From DASRDU01 sp035560235 (GTDB lineage Bacteria > Acidobacteriota > Blastocatellia > RBC074), in contig DATMAG010000088.1 in the NCBI GenBank assembly GCA_035560235.1, positions 1-19,295 on the forward strand: a DNA stretch of 19,295 nt. The letters are read 5' to 3'. Positions 8,156-16,617 of this stretch are shown piece after piece (the stretch's first letter is position 1; every line of letters begins with the position of its first letter). A model generated the notes under the pieces. The model ran no database searches. It was not told the origin of the DNA and saw only the letters and a program-made list of their open reading frames with translations. The position numbers were made by a program, and so were the translations under genes.

Positions 8156-8356
8156 TTGCAATCATCATTCGGATATGAGGAGCGGTTGATCAGCGATGGC
8201 TGGTCTGCCGCACAAAGTTTGCGCGGGCTTTGCAACGTCCGGAGTTCGCCGGACATCTGAGGGCGCGCACTGACTGCGGTGCGCCGGAACAGGCTTGCGA
8301 GGGCCGACCACAATCGTCAGTTTTCAGTGAATTTTCAGCACCCAAGGGAGGAAATC

Positions 8357-9604
8357 ATGCAAATCAAAAATATTATTGCGGCCCTGGCGGTCAGCGCGCT
8401 CCTGGCTATCAGCGCGCTGGCGCAGACCGGACGCATCGAATTCGATCTCAGGAACGACAAGGGCGAACCCGTAGTCGGCGCGAAGGTCGAAATTGTCCGC
8501 ACCGACATCAAAGGCAACTACGAAGCCCAGGGCGACAAGAAGGGCCATTACCTGCACGCGGGCGTGCCGTTTGTCGGCAGGTACACGATTCTGATCTCGG
8601 CGCCGGGTTATGCGCCAACTTACCTGACTGACGTCAAACCGGATAATCCGATTTCGACCGTCACGCTCATGCCGGGCGATGGCAGCCGACTGACAATGGA
8701 TCAGGTAAAACAGGCGCAGACTACTGCAAAGCAGGGCGGCGGGCAGCAGAAGCAGATGAGCGAGGCCGAGTACAAGAAACAGCTCGAAGAGTACAACAAG
8801 AAGAAGAAGGAGCAGGAAGATTACAAGGCGAAGTTTGACGAAATGAAGAAGCATTTCGAGGCTGGTCAGGCGGCGCTCGCAAAGAATGATTATGCGACTG
8901 CGGCGACCGAGTATCGTGAGGCCGCGAATCTCAATCCCGATCCGAATGATCAGAATCAGACCATCTTTCTGGGCAACCTCGCCATCGCGCTCTTCAACAG
9001 CGGCGTGACGAAGATCAACGGCGGTCAGCGTGACGCTGCCAGACAGGACTTCGTTGATTCAGGCGCAGCGGCAGACAAGGCCATCAGCATCGTCAGGACC
9101 GTCATGAACGATCCGGCCAAAGCCAATGATCCCGCGCTGAAGAAGAATCTGTCCGTTTATATCAAGAGCAAGGCGGATGCCAATTACATTCTGGCCACGA
9201 AATACGGCGATGGCGCCGCGGCGGATGCCGCCGCTTCGGCCTACAAGGAAGCCGCGGCGATGACTGACGACCCGGCAGCCAAAAAGACCATGATGGTCAA
9301 GAGCGCCAAGACCTATTTTGAATCAGGCAGGTCTGACCAGGCCATCACAGCCTATCAGGAGATTCTGCAGAACGATCCTGAAAACATTGATGCGCTTTAT
9401 GAACTCGGCCTGGCTTACGCCGGGGCCGGAAAGTTTCAGGAATCGGCCAACACACTGCAGAAATTCCTCGATAAGGCTCCGGCCAATAACCCGCACGTTG
9501 AAGAAGTGAAGGTGGTTATCAAGGATCTGGTGGTAGGCAACAACCTGCAACCGCCCAGGTCTGAGAAGGGCAGCAGCAGCAAGACCACGAAGAAGAAACC
9601 ATAA
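8357..9604 (+). CDS. Secreted TPR protein with carboxypeptidase regulatory-like domain
   Basis: AGGGAGG at 8345-8351 sets the ATG at 8357. The 415-aa product has a signal peptide (residues 1-22, LAISALAQ). A beta-sandwich resembling carboxypeptidase-regulatory-like domains spans about 24-105 (RNDKGEPVVGAKVEIV, then GRYTILISAPGY). A charged coiled coil follows at about 134-165 (YKKQLEEYNKKKKEQEDYKAK). Tetratricopeptide-like repeats lie at about 166-195 and 313-375 (AKTYFESGRSDQAITAYQEI; ALYELGLAYAGAGKFQESA). The tail is Lys/Ser-rich. The layout suggests a periplasmic or outer-membrane-associated scaffold; no catalytic motif is visible. It has its own promoter upstream and a strong terminator after it, so it is probably monocistronic and well expressed. 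Confidence 0.88.
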   Translation: MQIKNIIAALAVSALLAISALAQTGRIEFDLRNDKGEPVVGAKVEIVRTDIKGNYEAQGDKKGHYLHAGVPFVGRYTILISAPGYAPTYLTDVKPDNPISTVTLMPGDGSRLTMDQVKQAQTTAKQGGGQQKQMSEAEYKKQLEEYNKKKKEQEDYKAKFDEMKKHFEAGQAALAKNDYATAATEYREAANLNPDPNDQNQTIFLGNLAIALFNSGVTKINGGQRDAARQDFVDSGAAADKAISIVRTVMNDPAKANDPALKKNLSVYIKSKADANYILATKYGDGAAADAAASAYKEAAAMTDDPAAKKTMMVKSAKTYFESGRSDQAITAYQEILQNDPENIDALYELGLAYAGAGKFQESANTLQKFLDKAPANNPHVEEVKVVIKDLVVGNNLQPPRSEKGSSSKTTKKKP

Positions 9605-9632
9605 GCCATAGTCAGCGCTGACTGATTTGCAG

Positions 9633-9673
9633 GGCGCGCCGGAAAGTAAAGATTCCGGCGCGCCTTTCATTTT
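9633..9673 (+). terminator. Rho-independent terminator of the TPR gene
   Basis: A perfect 12-bp GC-rich stem (GGCGCGCCGGAA at 9633-9644 with 9653-9664) encloses an 8-nt loop and is followed by TTTCATTTT. It lies 28 nt after the TPR stop. Confidence 0.9.
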
Positions 9674-9743
9674 GTGGGTCCGCTGACCGGGGATTTCAGG
9701 ATTGCCGGAGTGCGGCAAAAAGGCTGGCGCTCGATGGCTGTTC

Positions 9744-9752
9744 TGCTATAAT
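9744..9752 (+). promoter_or_regulatory. Extended -10 promoter for the peptidoglycan-binding gene
   Basis: TGCTATAAT at 9744-9752 is a perfect -10 box with the extended TGN motif. The -35 region is poor, as is common for extended -10 promoters. It lies after the terminator and about 100 nt before the ATG at 9855. Confidence 0.6.
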
Positions 9753-9854
9753 CGCGCCGCACCCCTTGAGAAGTGTCCTGGGTTTCTTAAAGTAACAAGA
9801 GCAACGACAATTCATCAGTACCCTCACGGGATCAAAACTCCACGGAGGTCCCCC

Positions 9855-10700
9855 ATGATCGTTCGTCGTGACTATTATCGCCTGGTCGCAGTTCTGATTC
9901 TGACAATCGCCTGTCTGCTTTTCATCCTGCCTGCCGCGCAGGCTGCACGAAAAGGAAAGAAGGGTCGGGCGGCTGCCGAAAAGCAGACAGCAAAACGCAG
10001 GTCGGCAGCCGCCAGAGAAAAGGAAAATCGTCAGCGCCGTCATCGTGAGATTCAGTCAGCCGCCAGAAAGGGCAGACCTGACCGCAATGCTCAGGCTGAG
10101 AAACGCGTCGCTTCGGCTGAAAGAGAAGAGCGAAGGGGGGGCGAAGTGAAGTCTGCCGCAGACAAACGCGCTGTCGCCCGCGAACAGGCGTCCGGCGAAA
10201 CTGAACCGGGACACAAGGGCAAGTTCGGCAGAAAGACGGCAGCCGCAGAAACCGATGAAGCCGCCGCTGACAACCGGATTCCCGCGAACAGGACTGCACC
10301 CGGCGCGATCACCAGCTTTCAGATTGAAACAACCAGAGCCGCCAGAGAATCAGAACAGGCGGGCGCTGTTCCCGACATCATTGAAGTGAAGGAGTATGAC
10401 CCTTCGCGCCCCGGCGCGGATTACACCGCTTCGATGCGCCGCCCGCTGCGGGCTTTCAGTGAGACGAACGCTCCGCCAAATGTCTCAAGCAGACGCATTG
10501 AAGTGAGCATTGACCCGGCGCGCATCACTGAAATTCAGCAGGCGCTCAGTCAGAAGGGTTTTTATGCAGGCGAGCCGACAGGCACCTGGGACGAGGCGAC
10601 CTATAACGCCATGAAACGGTTTCAGATCAGCCAGCGCATTGATGCGACCGGTTACCCGACTGCGCACGCGCTCAAGCGGCTCGGCCTGACATCCTGGTGA
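9855..10700 (+). CDS. Secreted basic protein with C-terminal peptidoglycan-binding domain
   Basis: GGAGG at 9844-9848 supports the ATG at 9855, giving 281 aa. Residues 1-30 form a signal peptide (VAVLILTIACLLFILPAAQA). Residues 31-150 are low complexity and rich in Lys, Arg, Ala and Glu, and probably disordered. The last 60 residues (about 222-281) match a PG_binding_1-type fold: ITEIQQALSQKGFYAGEPTG, then TWDEATYNAMKRFQ and TAHALKRLGL. The domain binds cell-wall peptidoglycan and is usually joined to an enzyme; no catalytic domain is visible here. The basic middle could contact anionic wall polymers or nucleic acid, which is inference. An ORF reading further upstream exists but includes the promoter. 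Confidence 0.85.
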   Translation: MIVRRDYYRLVAVLILTIACLLFILPAAQAARKGKKGRAAAEKQTAKRRSAAAREKENRQRRHREIQSAARKGRPDRNAQAEKRVASAEREERRGGEVKSAADKRAVAREQASGETEPGHKGKFGRKTAAAETDEAAADNRIPANRTAPGAITSFQIETTRAARESEQAGAVPDIIEVKEYDPSRPGADYTASMRRPLRAFSETNAPPNVSSRRIEVSIDPARITEIQQALSQKGFYAGEPTGTWDEATYNAMKRFQISQRIDATGYPTAHALKRLGLTSW

Positions 10701-10737
10701 ATTGCCCCAATCCGACCGCAGAGTTCGGAGACTTTCT

Positions 10738-10766
10738 TTGACAGTGCCTCTCCACTTCAGAGAAAT
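10738..10766 (+). promoter_or_regulatory. Possible promoter for the second oxidoreductase
   Basis: A perfect TTGACA at 10738-10743 is followed after 17 nt by AGAAAT (10761-10766), a weak -10. If used, transcription would start almost at the first base of the hairpin at 10772, making that hairpin a 5' leader structure and not a terminator. Confidence 0.35.
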
Positions 10767-10771
10767 ACCGT

Positions 10772-10823
10772 GACCGCCGAGGTTCAGCAGGAACGAACTC
10801 TCCTGTGGCTTCGGCGGTCTTTT
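10772..10823 (+). terminator. Nested hairpin with T-tract, terminator or attenuator
   Basis: GACCGCCGA at 10772-10780 pairs with TCGGCGGTC at 10811-10819. Inside it, CAGGA at 10788-10792 pairs with TCCTG at 10801-10805. Four T residues follow at 10820-10823. It lies 71 nt after the peptidoglycan-binding gene and 60 nt before the oxidoreductase ATG. It is best read as the terminator of the former; attenuation of the latter is the alternative. Confidence 0.5.
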
Positions 10824-10883
10824 CACTCTGATTGTTCGACAGGTTCATCAGCCTGTCAGCCATTCGCAGGAGCAAAGCACATT

Positions 10884-12218
<1,335 letters not shown>

Positions 12219-12227
12219 AGGCCCCGC

Positions 12228-12515
12228 ATGCTGACGCAGATCCTGAAACCTCTGAGGCGAATCAGAACCGTCATCGTGGAAACGTGGCGCAGCCGCCACC
12301 GGGTGCGGGAACTGGAAGAAGAGATGCGTCTGATGAGGCTCGTCCTGCAGCGGCTGGTCGAAGAGGTCAGAAAGCTGAAGGAGGAACTCGAAGAGTTGCG
12401 CGCCTGGACGCAGGCCGAGCACGAGAAGATTCGCCTCCGCCTCGAACAGCTCGAACAGGGACTTCCGGCGGATCAGACTGCCGAAGCCGACAAGGATGAC
12501 GGCTGGATTATGTGA
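12228..12515 (+). CDS. Small coiled-coil hypothetical protein
   Basis: This 95-aa ORF begins 9 nt after the oxidoreductase stop, with GAGG at 12218-12221 as a weak ribosome site, so co-translation is likely. Residues 25-78 show a strong heptad pattern rich in Glu, Arg and Leu (RELEEEMRLMRLVLQRLVEE, then LKEELEELRAW), which predicts a long parallel coiled coil. The N-terminus is basic (LKPLRRIRTV) and the C-terminus acidic (DKDDGWIM). No signal peptide, enzyme motif or known family was recognised. Its last 8 bases overlap the convergent kinase gene. Confidence 0.7.
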   Translation: MLTQILKPLRRIRTVIVETWRSRHRVRELEEEMRLMRLVLQRLVEEVRKLKEELEELRAWTQAEHEKIRLRLEQLEQGLPADQTAEADKDDGWIM

Positions 12516-13041
12516 TCGTTCCGGCTGATTCTGCTATTCGCTCGATGACTGCGTTTTCGATTTCGTCAGGCGAGTTGAAGAAGCAGATGCTCTGAAATCC
12601 TTCGTGCGGCAGCGTCAGCAGTGAGCGTTGCAGGTGGTAAAACTGTTCGTGAATGACCGCCGGACTGACCTGACGATCAGCGCGCCGGGCCGCACGTTCG
12701 AGGCAGATGGATTCAGGCAGGTTGAAGACGATGGCTGCAGCCGGAACGCCGTGCCTGCGCGCCAGCCGCAGCAGCGGACGGCGCGCGCGCCGCTGCACGT
12801 TCGTCGCATCAACGACCGTCAGCCTGCGATGATGCAGCCGCCCGTCCGCAATCAGATGCAGCGCCTGAAAAGCCTCAGTCGTCACCGTCTGATCGCCTTC
12901 ATCATCCGCAATCAGCCCGCGAAAAAAATCAGAAGAGAGAATCTCAGTCGCCCTGAAATGCCGCCGCGCAAAGGTTGACTTGCCGCAGCCCGCCACACCA
13001 GTCAGCAGCACCAGCGCAGGATCAGGAATGATGAGCTTCAT
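12508..13041 (-). CDS. Stand-alone Pnkp-type polynucleotide kinase domain (P-loop)
   Basis: This 177-aa P-loop protein resembles the N-terminal kinase domain of bacterial Pnkp, the end-healing enzyme that acts with Hen1 in RNA repair. Walker A GVAGCGKST is at 15-23. ILSSDFFRGLIADDEGDQ at about 34-51 matches the Pnkp SSDxxRGLxxDDExDQ block, holding the predicted catalytic Asp38. VVDATNVQ at 76-83 and CLERAARRADR at about 113-123 (lid-like arginines) also fit. Pnkp is usually several times longer, with phosphatase and ligase-like domains; neither they nor Hen1 are present here. By family it would phosphorylate 5'-OH polynucleotide ends, though small AAA kinases of this shape can use other acceptors. 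It is convergent with the coiled-coil gene (8-bp overlap). Confidence 0.82.
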   Translation of the reverse strand: MKLIIPDPALVLLTGVAGCGKSTFARRHFRATEILSSDFFRGLIADDEGDQTVTTEAFQALHLIADGRLHHRRLTVVDATNVQRRARRPLLRLARRHGVPAAAIVFNLPESICLERAARRADRQVSPAVIHEQFYHLQRSLLTLPHEGFQSICFFNSPDEIENAVIERIAESAGTIT

Positions 13042-13081
13042 CAGGGCAGAGAAACGAAGAATAAAAGAAGGATTTTCCCTG

Positions 13082-13178
13082 GGAGCGCACGGGCCCCGCT
13101 CGCCTGACTTGCGGAACGCGCTCGTTGATCCTGAAAGCGACCTGATCGCCTGTCAGGCAAGCGGGGCGCGTGCGCTCC
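13082..13178. repeat. 27-bp inverted repeat, GC-rich
   Basis: Arms at 13082-13108 and 13152-13178 match at 25 of 27 positions in inverted orientation, around a 43-nt spacer. Each arm carries GGAGCGCAC, a CCCCGCT core and GCCTGAC. The element sits just upstream of the kinase gene start (13041). It looks like a dispersed palindromic intergenic element. The 13042-13666 stretch otherwise holds only the weak ORF at 13201 and a 9-bp hairpin. Confidence 0.75.
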
Positions 13179-13200
13179 TGCTGCTACAACGAGAGTTGGT

Positions 13201-13470
13201 TCATATGGGCTTTGTGCTCTTCCGCTCCAGCAATTTGAGGGCGCGCTTGCGATCAGAGCAATAAGCTGCAAAGTTACGCTTCTGATGATAGATGACAATC
13301 TCAAGCGCGAGTTTGAAGTCGAGTTCGGGCAGTCCGAGCACGCTCCACATCAGCGCCTTGCTTTGTGACAGCGTCAGTGCCGGAGACTTTTTCATCTTCA
13401 GACGAAGGCGCACAAGAAAATGATGGGCCAGATCGGCGATCCGGAAACGTATAGCCGCGACTCGATGCAT
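13201..13470 (-). CDS. Uncertain small hypothetical protein
   Basis: This reading frame gives 89 aa from an ATG at 13470 (or 64 aa from the ATG at 13395). The stretch SKALMWSVLGLPELDFKLALEIVIYHQKRNFAAYCSDRKRA looks protein-like, with a balanced composition. I recognise no family and see no ribosome site at any start. It lies in an otherwise gene-poor 625-bp stretch on the same strand as the kinase gene. It may be a real small gene, a relic, or a chance ORF. Confidence 0.3.
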   Translation of the reverse strand: MHRVAAIRFRIADLAHHFLVRLRLKMKKSPALTLSQSKALMWSVLGLPELDFKLALEIVIYHQKRNFAAYCSDRKRALKLLERKSTKPI

Positions 13471-13523
13471 AAGCCAGGAAGATACCCTGTTGAGATCTGG
13501 CAATCCTGCCCAAAGCGCCGCTC

Positions 13524-13555
13524 AATCTCCCGATTGATTTTACAACCGGGAGATT
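13524..13555. repeat. 9-bp stem hairpin
   Basis: AATCTCCCG at 13524-13532 pairs perfectly with CGGGAGATT at 13547-13555 around a 14-nt loop. It lies between the weak ORF and the SnoaL-like gene, whose minus-strand transcripts would run through it. It could end them, but there is no clear U-tract. Confidence 0.45.
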
Positions 13556-13666
13556 ATCAAAGAACTATTTCTCGTTGTAGTACTAAGCGCTGAACCCGGA
13601 ATCCGGTGTTACAAGCGAGAGCGCATCTTTTAAATTGAAGGATGCCCGGCTCCTGGAGCGCCATTT

Positions 13667-14089
13667 TCAGGTTTCAATGCGATAACGCCTTTCTGCTTCG
13701 GCAATCGGGTAGTCGTTCGCGCTCATATCACGCCGTCGCATCGATCCGTCTTCGTCAAATTCCCAATGCTCATTGCCGTGCGTGCGAAACCATTGGCCGG
13801 TTTCGTCGTGCCATTCATATTCAAACCGCACCGAGATGCGATTGTCAGTAAAAGCCCACAACTCTTTCATCAGACGATAATCGAGTTCCTTCGCCCACTT
13901 GCGGCGCAGAAATTCCCTGATGGCTTCGCGTCCCGTGAAAAACTCGGTGCGATTGCGCCATTCGGAATTTTCAGAATACGCGAGCGCGACCCGTTCGGGG
14001 TCGCGCGAGTTCCAGGCGTCTTCGGCGGCCTGGACTTTGGCGCGCGCGGTTTCGGCGGTGAAAGGTGGTTTGATAATCGGTGTCGGCAT
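13667..14089 (-). CDS. SnoaL/NTF2-like protein (DUF1348 family)
   Basis: This 140-aa protein has the NTF2-like fold of the DUF1348 group. Recognisable blocks are EDAWNSRDPERVALAYSENSEWRNR, EFFTGREAIREFLRRKWAKE, SVRFEYEWHDETGQWFRTHGNEHWEF and the C-terminal MRRRDMSANDYPIAEAERRY. The biochemical role of the family is not established; the fold forms a ligand-binding cone. AAGGAG lies just before the ATG, and the TAA of the upstream PPOX fragment is part of that same TAAGGAG, so the two were translationally coupled. It is near full length. Codon use here is of the second type seen downstream of about 13.6 kb. Confidence 0.88.
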   Translation of the reverse strand: MPTPIIKPPFTAETARAKVQAAEDAWNSRDPERVALAYSENSEWRNRTEFFTGREAIREFLRRKWAKELDYRLMKELWAFTDNRISVRFEYEWHDETGQWFRTHGNEHWEFDEDGSMRRRDMSANDYPIAEAERRYRIET

Positions 14090-14097
14090 AAAGCTCC

Positions 14098-14430
14098 TTA
14101 TTTGTTTTTGAGCCGTGCAAGTTCGGCTTCGAGTTTGGCGATGCGTTCATAAAGCGGCGCGTTCAGTTCACGAATTTCTTCGAGCGTGAACCGCTGCGTG
14201 ATGTGTTGTGGACAGTTCCAGTCAAAGGCTTGGATGTGCAACACCATCGCGCGTTCGATTTGCGCCTTGTATTCGGGGTCTTGCAGTTGGGCGATGAGTT
14301 CGGGTGCGTCTTTGGCTTCGATGACTTCGATGCGTGCGTAAATCTTCAGCCGCTGGCGTTGCGCGTAATCCAGCAGGATCAGCGCGGCTTTATCGTTGCG
14401 CGTCAAATTGCCGACGCTGATGTATGGATT
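14098..14430 (-). pseudogene. PPOX family FMN-binding protein, N-terminus missing
   Basis: About 111 codons of the C-terminal part of a pyridoxamine 5'-phosphate oxidase-fold protein remain. Diagnostic blocks are NPYISVGNLTRNDKAALILLDY, RLKIYARIEVIEAKD and HIQAFDWNCPQHITQRF. Complete relatives are around 200 aa, so roughly the first half is absent. Homology stops at the NPYIS block near 14430. Beyond that, the sequence belongs to a sigma-54 activator gene on the opposite strand. A TTG at 14406 could serve as a start, but the product would lack the front half of the FMN barrel. Six of 8 Gln codons are CAA. The stop overlaps the ribosome site of the SnoaL-like gene. Confidence 0.82.
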
Positions 14431-14939
14431 TGTTTTTTCGTCTCAGCGTGTTTCCGGTTTCACTGCCGCCGCTGCGCGAACGCAAGGAAGACATTCCGCT
14501 GCTGGTGCGCCACTTCATTCGCCAGGCGCAACAGCAGGGACGTTGCGGCAAACTGCAAATCAACGAAGCGCAGATGGCGCGGCTTCAGCGTTACGACTGG
14601 CCGGGCAACATCCGCGAACTGCAAAACCTGCTCGAACGCGCGATGATCCTTTCACGCTGCGGCGCGCTGCCGGTGAACTTGAATCTGGCGCTGCCGGAAA
14701 GCGATGAAAGCGCCGCCAATTTGACTGCTGCCTTGACAGAACAAGCACCGCAAGGTTTTGTCACACAAGCCGAATGGGAAGTGCGCGAACGGCAAAATCT
14801 GATGACTGCGCTGGCAGCGGCGAACTGGAAGATTTACGGCGCGGGCGGCGCGGCGGAGTTGCTGGGCGTCAAGGCTACAACGCTCGCCTCGCGCTTGAAG
14901 GCGCTGGGCATCAGGAAAATGCGCGGTTCATCGGGGTAG
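14427..14939 (+). pseudogene. Sigma-54-dependent activator (Fis-type HTH), C-terminal fragment
   Basis: The fragment begins inside the AAA+ domain at DLFFRLSVFPVSLPPLRERK, the conserved segment that follows FRE in NtrC/FhlA-type activators, then continues EDIPLLVRHF and the DWPGNIRELQNLLERA motif. The C-terminal Fis-like helix-turn-helix is intact (GGAAELLGVKATTLASRLKALGIRK), resembling FhlA-type regulators. The Walker A and B motifs, GAFTGA loop and sensor domain, normally several hundred residues, are missing. An ATG at 14424 could start a product that binds DNA but cannot hydrolyse ATP or remodel sigma-54. The break coincides with the end of the PPOX fragment. Seven of 12 Gln codons are CAA. 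Confidence 0.88.
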
Positions 14940-15125
14940 CGAAAATCTGTCTTGTTTGGTACTCGGCTTTTGTTCTGCCCAGCGCAAAATCCATCTGACC
15001 AAAGAAAAGTTGTAAGAACACAGCGGCCTGCTGCGACTAACCACGTGTACGAATTCGCCAGTCGCATCTGGTGCGGGCATTTCTCACACGGAACACATGG
15101 CGGCAGTTCCAGCAGCAAATAAACG

Positions 15126-16616
15126 GTGACGTTTCAAGCAAATGAACAGCAGGCAACACGGCGTCACATCTGGCGGCATTGGATGGTCACGGGCGCGCTG
15201 CTCATTGCATTGCACGGCGCTCTGGCCTGGCTGGCGCGGCGCTTCGCTTATGGTGCGCCGCTGTTGAGCAAGCCGGTTTGGACGGCGGTCGGATTGATGC
15301 TGCTGGCGGGCGCGATTTACCTGCTGACGTTGCGCAGCGGGCGCAGGCTGAGTGCTGAGGCCGCAACGCCGCGACCGCTGGTGCTGTGGATTCTGGCAGC
15401 AGGCGTAGCGATGCGCGCGGTCTTTTTGTTTTCGACGCCGGTGCTGGAAGACGATTTTTATCGCTACCTCTGGGACGGCGCGGTCACGGCGAGCGGCGAG
15501 AACCCTTTCGCTTATGTCCCCGACGATGTGGTGATAGCGGATGAAACATCCGGGCTTTCGCCGCGCTTGCGGCAGTTGGCCGTGACGGGGGAGGTGACGC
15601 TCTGGCGCGTCAATCATTCCGACTTGCGCACGATCTATCCGCCGGTTGCGCAAGCAGCATTCGCGTTGGCGTACTGGCTCGCGCCCCGGCAATTGTGGGC
15701 CTGGCGGCTGGTGCTGTTCGGCTTTGAACTGGCGACGCTGGGATTGCTGGTGTTGTTTATGCGGCGCTGGCGATTGCCGGTCAGTACGCTGGCGATTTAC
15801 TGGTGGAACCCGCTGGTAGTGGTGCAAAGCTCCAACGCGGCGCATATGGATGCGGTCGTGTTACCCTTCGTTCTCGGCGCGCTCTGGCTGGCGATCAGCG
15901 GACGGCAGGTGTGGGCGGCGGGCGCACTGGGACTGGCGGTCGGGGCGAAGGTTTGGCCGGTGTTGTTGTTGCCGGTGTTGTTGCGTTCCCTGTCTGCCGA
16001 CAGGCAGGCCCTGCTCGCGCAGCCCAGGCGACTGGCGGGCGCACTGGCTGTATTCGCCGCCATCTGCGCGGCGCTGTTCTGGCCTGTATATCGCGCGGGT
16101 TTGAATCAAAGCTCCGGCTTTACGGCCTACAGCCAAAGCTGGGAGATGAACGACGCGCTCTTTATGGCTTTGCTCTGGCCGTTCAGGCAGCCTGGCAACT
16201 GGCAGGGCTGGGAGCCGCGCACGGCGCAACTGACCGTGCGGCTGATAACGGGGTTACTTTTGGCGGGGATATTGCTGTGGTTGTTACGACGCGCAGCAGC
16301 GTCCGAGGTTGAATTGGCGGAGCGCTGTTTGTGGGTGGTGGCGGCGTTGTTTTTGCTCAGTCCGGCGCAATTTCCGTAGTACGCGCTGTGGTTCGTGCCG
16401 CTGCTGGCGTTGCGTCCGCGCTGGTCGCTGCTGTGGCTGACGGCGCTGCTGCCGCTTTATTACCTGCGCTTTTATTTTTCGGCGCGTAGCAGGGTAGCGG
16501 TCTTCGATCACGGCATAGTCTGGCTGGAATACGTGCCGGTGTGGTGGCTGCTGGCGCGCGAATGGTTGCGTGCGTGGCGCGGCCATCAGGTTGTGTTGTG
16601 GGAGGCAGGAGCTTGA
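15126..16616 (+). pseudogene. GT87-type membrane mannosyltransferase, interrupted by in-frame amber
   Basis: This polytopic membrane protein resembles GT87/DUF2029 polyprenol-phosphate-dependent mannosyltransferases. Visible features are about ten hydrophobic segments, the catalytic-loop-like LEDDFYRYLWDGAVTASGENPFAY, LRTIYPPVAQ and WWNPLVVVQSSNAAHMDAV. TAG at 16377-16379 (codon 418) lies where relatives have Trp, within SPAQFP-stop-YALWFVPLLALRPRWSLLWL. The same frame runs on to TGA at 16614-16616, one base before the next gene's ATG. A single TGG to TAG change explains this. Full length would be 496 aa. The start is a GTG at 15126 (ATG at 15183 is possible). A palindromic repeat is embedded in frame near 15989. 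A truncated product, suppression, or sequencing error are the options. Confidence 0.85.
15989..16012. repeat. Palindromic element embedded in the GT87 coding frame
   Basis: CCTGTC at 15989-15994 pairs with GACAGG at 15999-16004 around TGCC. The 14-nt word GCCGACAGGCAGGC (15996-16009) recurs exactly at 18482-18495. In frame it encodes part of SLSADRQALLAQP, a hydrophilic insert in a cytoplasmic or periplasmic loop of an otherwise hydrophobic stretch. Confidence 0.6.
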
Positions 16617-16617
16617 G

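Noticed and set aside
13301..13525. 74-aa minus-strand ORF overlapping the weak ORF at 13201
   Set aside because: Its composition (Ser/Arg/Ala-rich, no hydrophobic pattern) is less protein-like than the alternative frame, and it has no ribosome site.
15084..15845. 253-aa minus-strand ORF rich in Gln/Arg
   Set aside because: It is the antisense shadow of the GT87 gene with biased low-complexity composition.
16395..16616. Separate small membrane protein gene after GT87
   Set aside because: It is the same frame as GT87 and supplies that family's normal C-terminus, so it is the tail of the interrupted gene.
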